From positions 1-14,366 of the forward strand of contig SFOF01000092.1 of the NCBI GenBank assembly GCA_004552515.1: a stretch of 14,366 nt of DNA, in the 5' to 3' direction. Positions 14,177 to 14,366 of this stretch are shown here, in pieces. The position numbers and the translations under genes were made by a program. The notes beneath the pieces were generated by a model. The model had not been told where the DNA came from, ran no database searches, and worked only from the letters and a program-made list of their open reading frames with translations. Position 1 is the first letter of the stretch. The number at the start of each line of letters is the position of its first letter. Source of the DNA: Clostridiales bacterium. GTDB taxonomy: Bacteria; Bacillota; Clostridia; Christensenellales; Aristaeellaceae.

Positions 14177-14366
14177 TACATGAAGCGCAAATTCCGAAGC
14201 TCGGCGTGGTGACCGACATTCGCGTCGACACCCCCGACATCAAGACCTTCCGCGTCCAGGCGATCGGCGGCGGCCGCGCGGTCGAGCATTATCTGCCCGG
14301 CCAGTGCGCCATGCTGTCCATCCCCGGCGTGGGCGAGGCCATGTTCTCGATCACGTCCTCTCCGAC
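14173..14366 (+). CDS. flxA: FAD/NAD(P)-binding oxidoreductase, FlxA-like (partial, runs off the window)
   Basis: The first 64 residues of a flavoprotein continue past the window edge. The frame has PGQCAMLSIPGVGEAMFSIT at 42-61 followed by SSP. This is the FAD-binding beta-barrel signature of the ferredoxin-NADP reductase superfamily, in the form seen in hydrogenase-gamma, AsrB and PyrK-like subunits. The start ATG overlaps the previous stop as ATGA, and GGAGGG lies 8 bp upstream. It would be the NADH entry point of the complex. The NAD-binding and C-terminal Fe-S regions are outside the window, so cofactor preference cannot be judged here. Confidence 0.85.
   Translation, partial: MIHEAQIPKLGVVTDIRVDTPDIKTFRVQAIGGGRAVEHYLPGQCAMLSIPGVGEAMFSITSSP

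Overview
The window looks like chromosome from a fairly GC-rich anaerobe of the Clostridia (Bacillota). The evidence is strong AGGAGG-type ribosome sites, A/T-rich sigma-A promoters set in GC-rich DNA, a pyrophosphate-dependent phosphofructokinase beside an ATP-dependent one, and an Flx-Hdr electron-transfer operon of the kind found in strict anaerobes. The lineage (perhaps Christensenellales- or Oscillospirales-like) is an inference from gene content only. There are no rRNA or tRNA genes, CRISPR arrays or transposases.

Region 1 (1-2270, minus strand): a strong promoter (-35 TTGACT, 17-bp spacer, -10 TAAAAT) drives the PPi-dependent phosphofructokinase pfp. A 14-bp perfect-stem terminator follows pfp, then a VanX/DdpX-type D-Ala-D-Ala dipeptidase with its own terminator. 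Three copies of a roughly 20-bp palindromic repeat lie around that terminator.

Region 2 (2440-6403, plus strand): class II fructose-bisphosphate aldolase is divergent from pfp. Its extended -10 promoter is followed immediately by a perfect 14-bp palindrome at the expected transcription start, and the gene ends in a good terminator. Next comes a compact operon: a 68-aa unknown protein, ATP-dependent pfkA, and an RlmD-type 23S rRNA m5U methyltransferase, closed by a terminator. The first part of the window is therefore a glycolysis island with two phosphofructokinases of different phosphoryl donors and the aldolase that uses their product.

Region 3 (6432-7540): a LysR-type regulator from which the helix-turn-helix has been cleanly removed in frame, then a 296-bp AT-richer intergenic region with a Rex-like inverted repeat and an extended -10 promoter.

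Region 4 (7541-14366, plus strand): an NAD-dependent 2-hydroxyacid dehydrogenase of the L-LDH/MDH family. It has Arg, not Gln, at the specificity position, so malate/oxaloacetate is a real alternative to lactate/pyruvate. It is followed by hdrB-hdrC-hdrA-flxD-flxC-flxB-flxA, with flxA cut by the window edge. This set encodes a soluble NADH-linked heterodisulfide-reductase-type complex. FlxA would take electrons from NADH, FlxB, FlxC and FlxD (MvhD) pass them through Fe-S centres to HdrA, and HdrA is expected to bifurcate them to ferredoxin and, via HdrC/HdrB, to a disulfide. The physiological disulfide in this organism is not evident. The dehydrogenase and the Flx-Hdr complex would share the NAD(H) pool, and a Rex-like site upstream suggests redox control.
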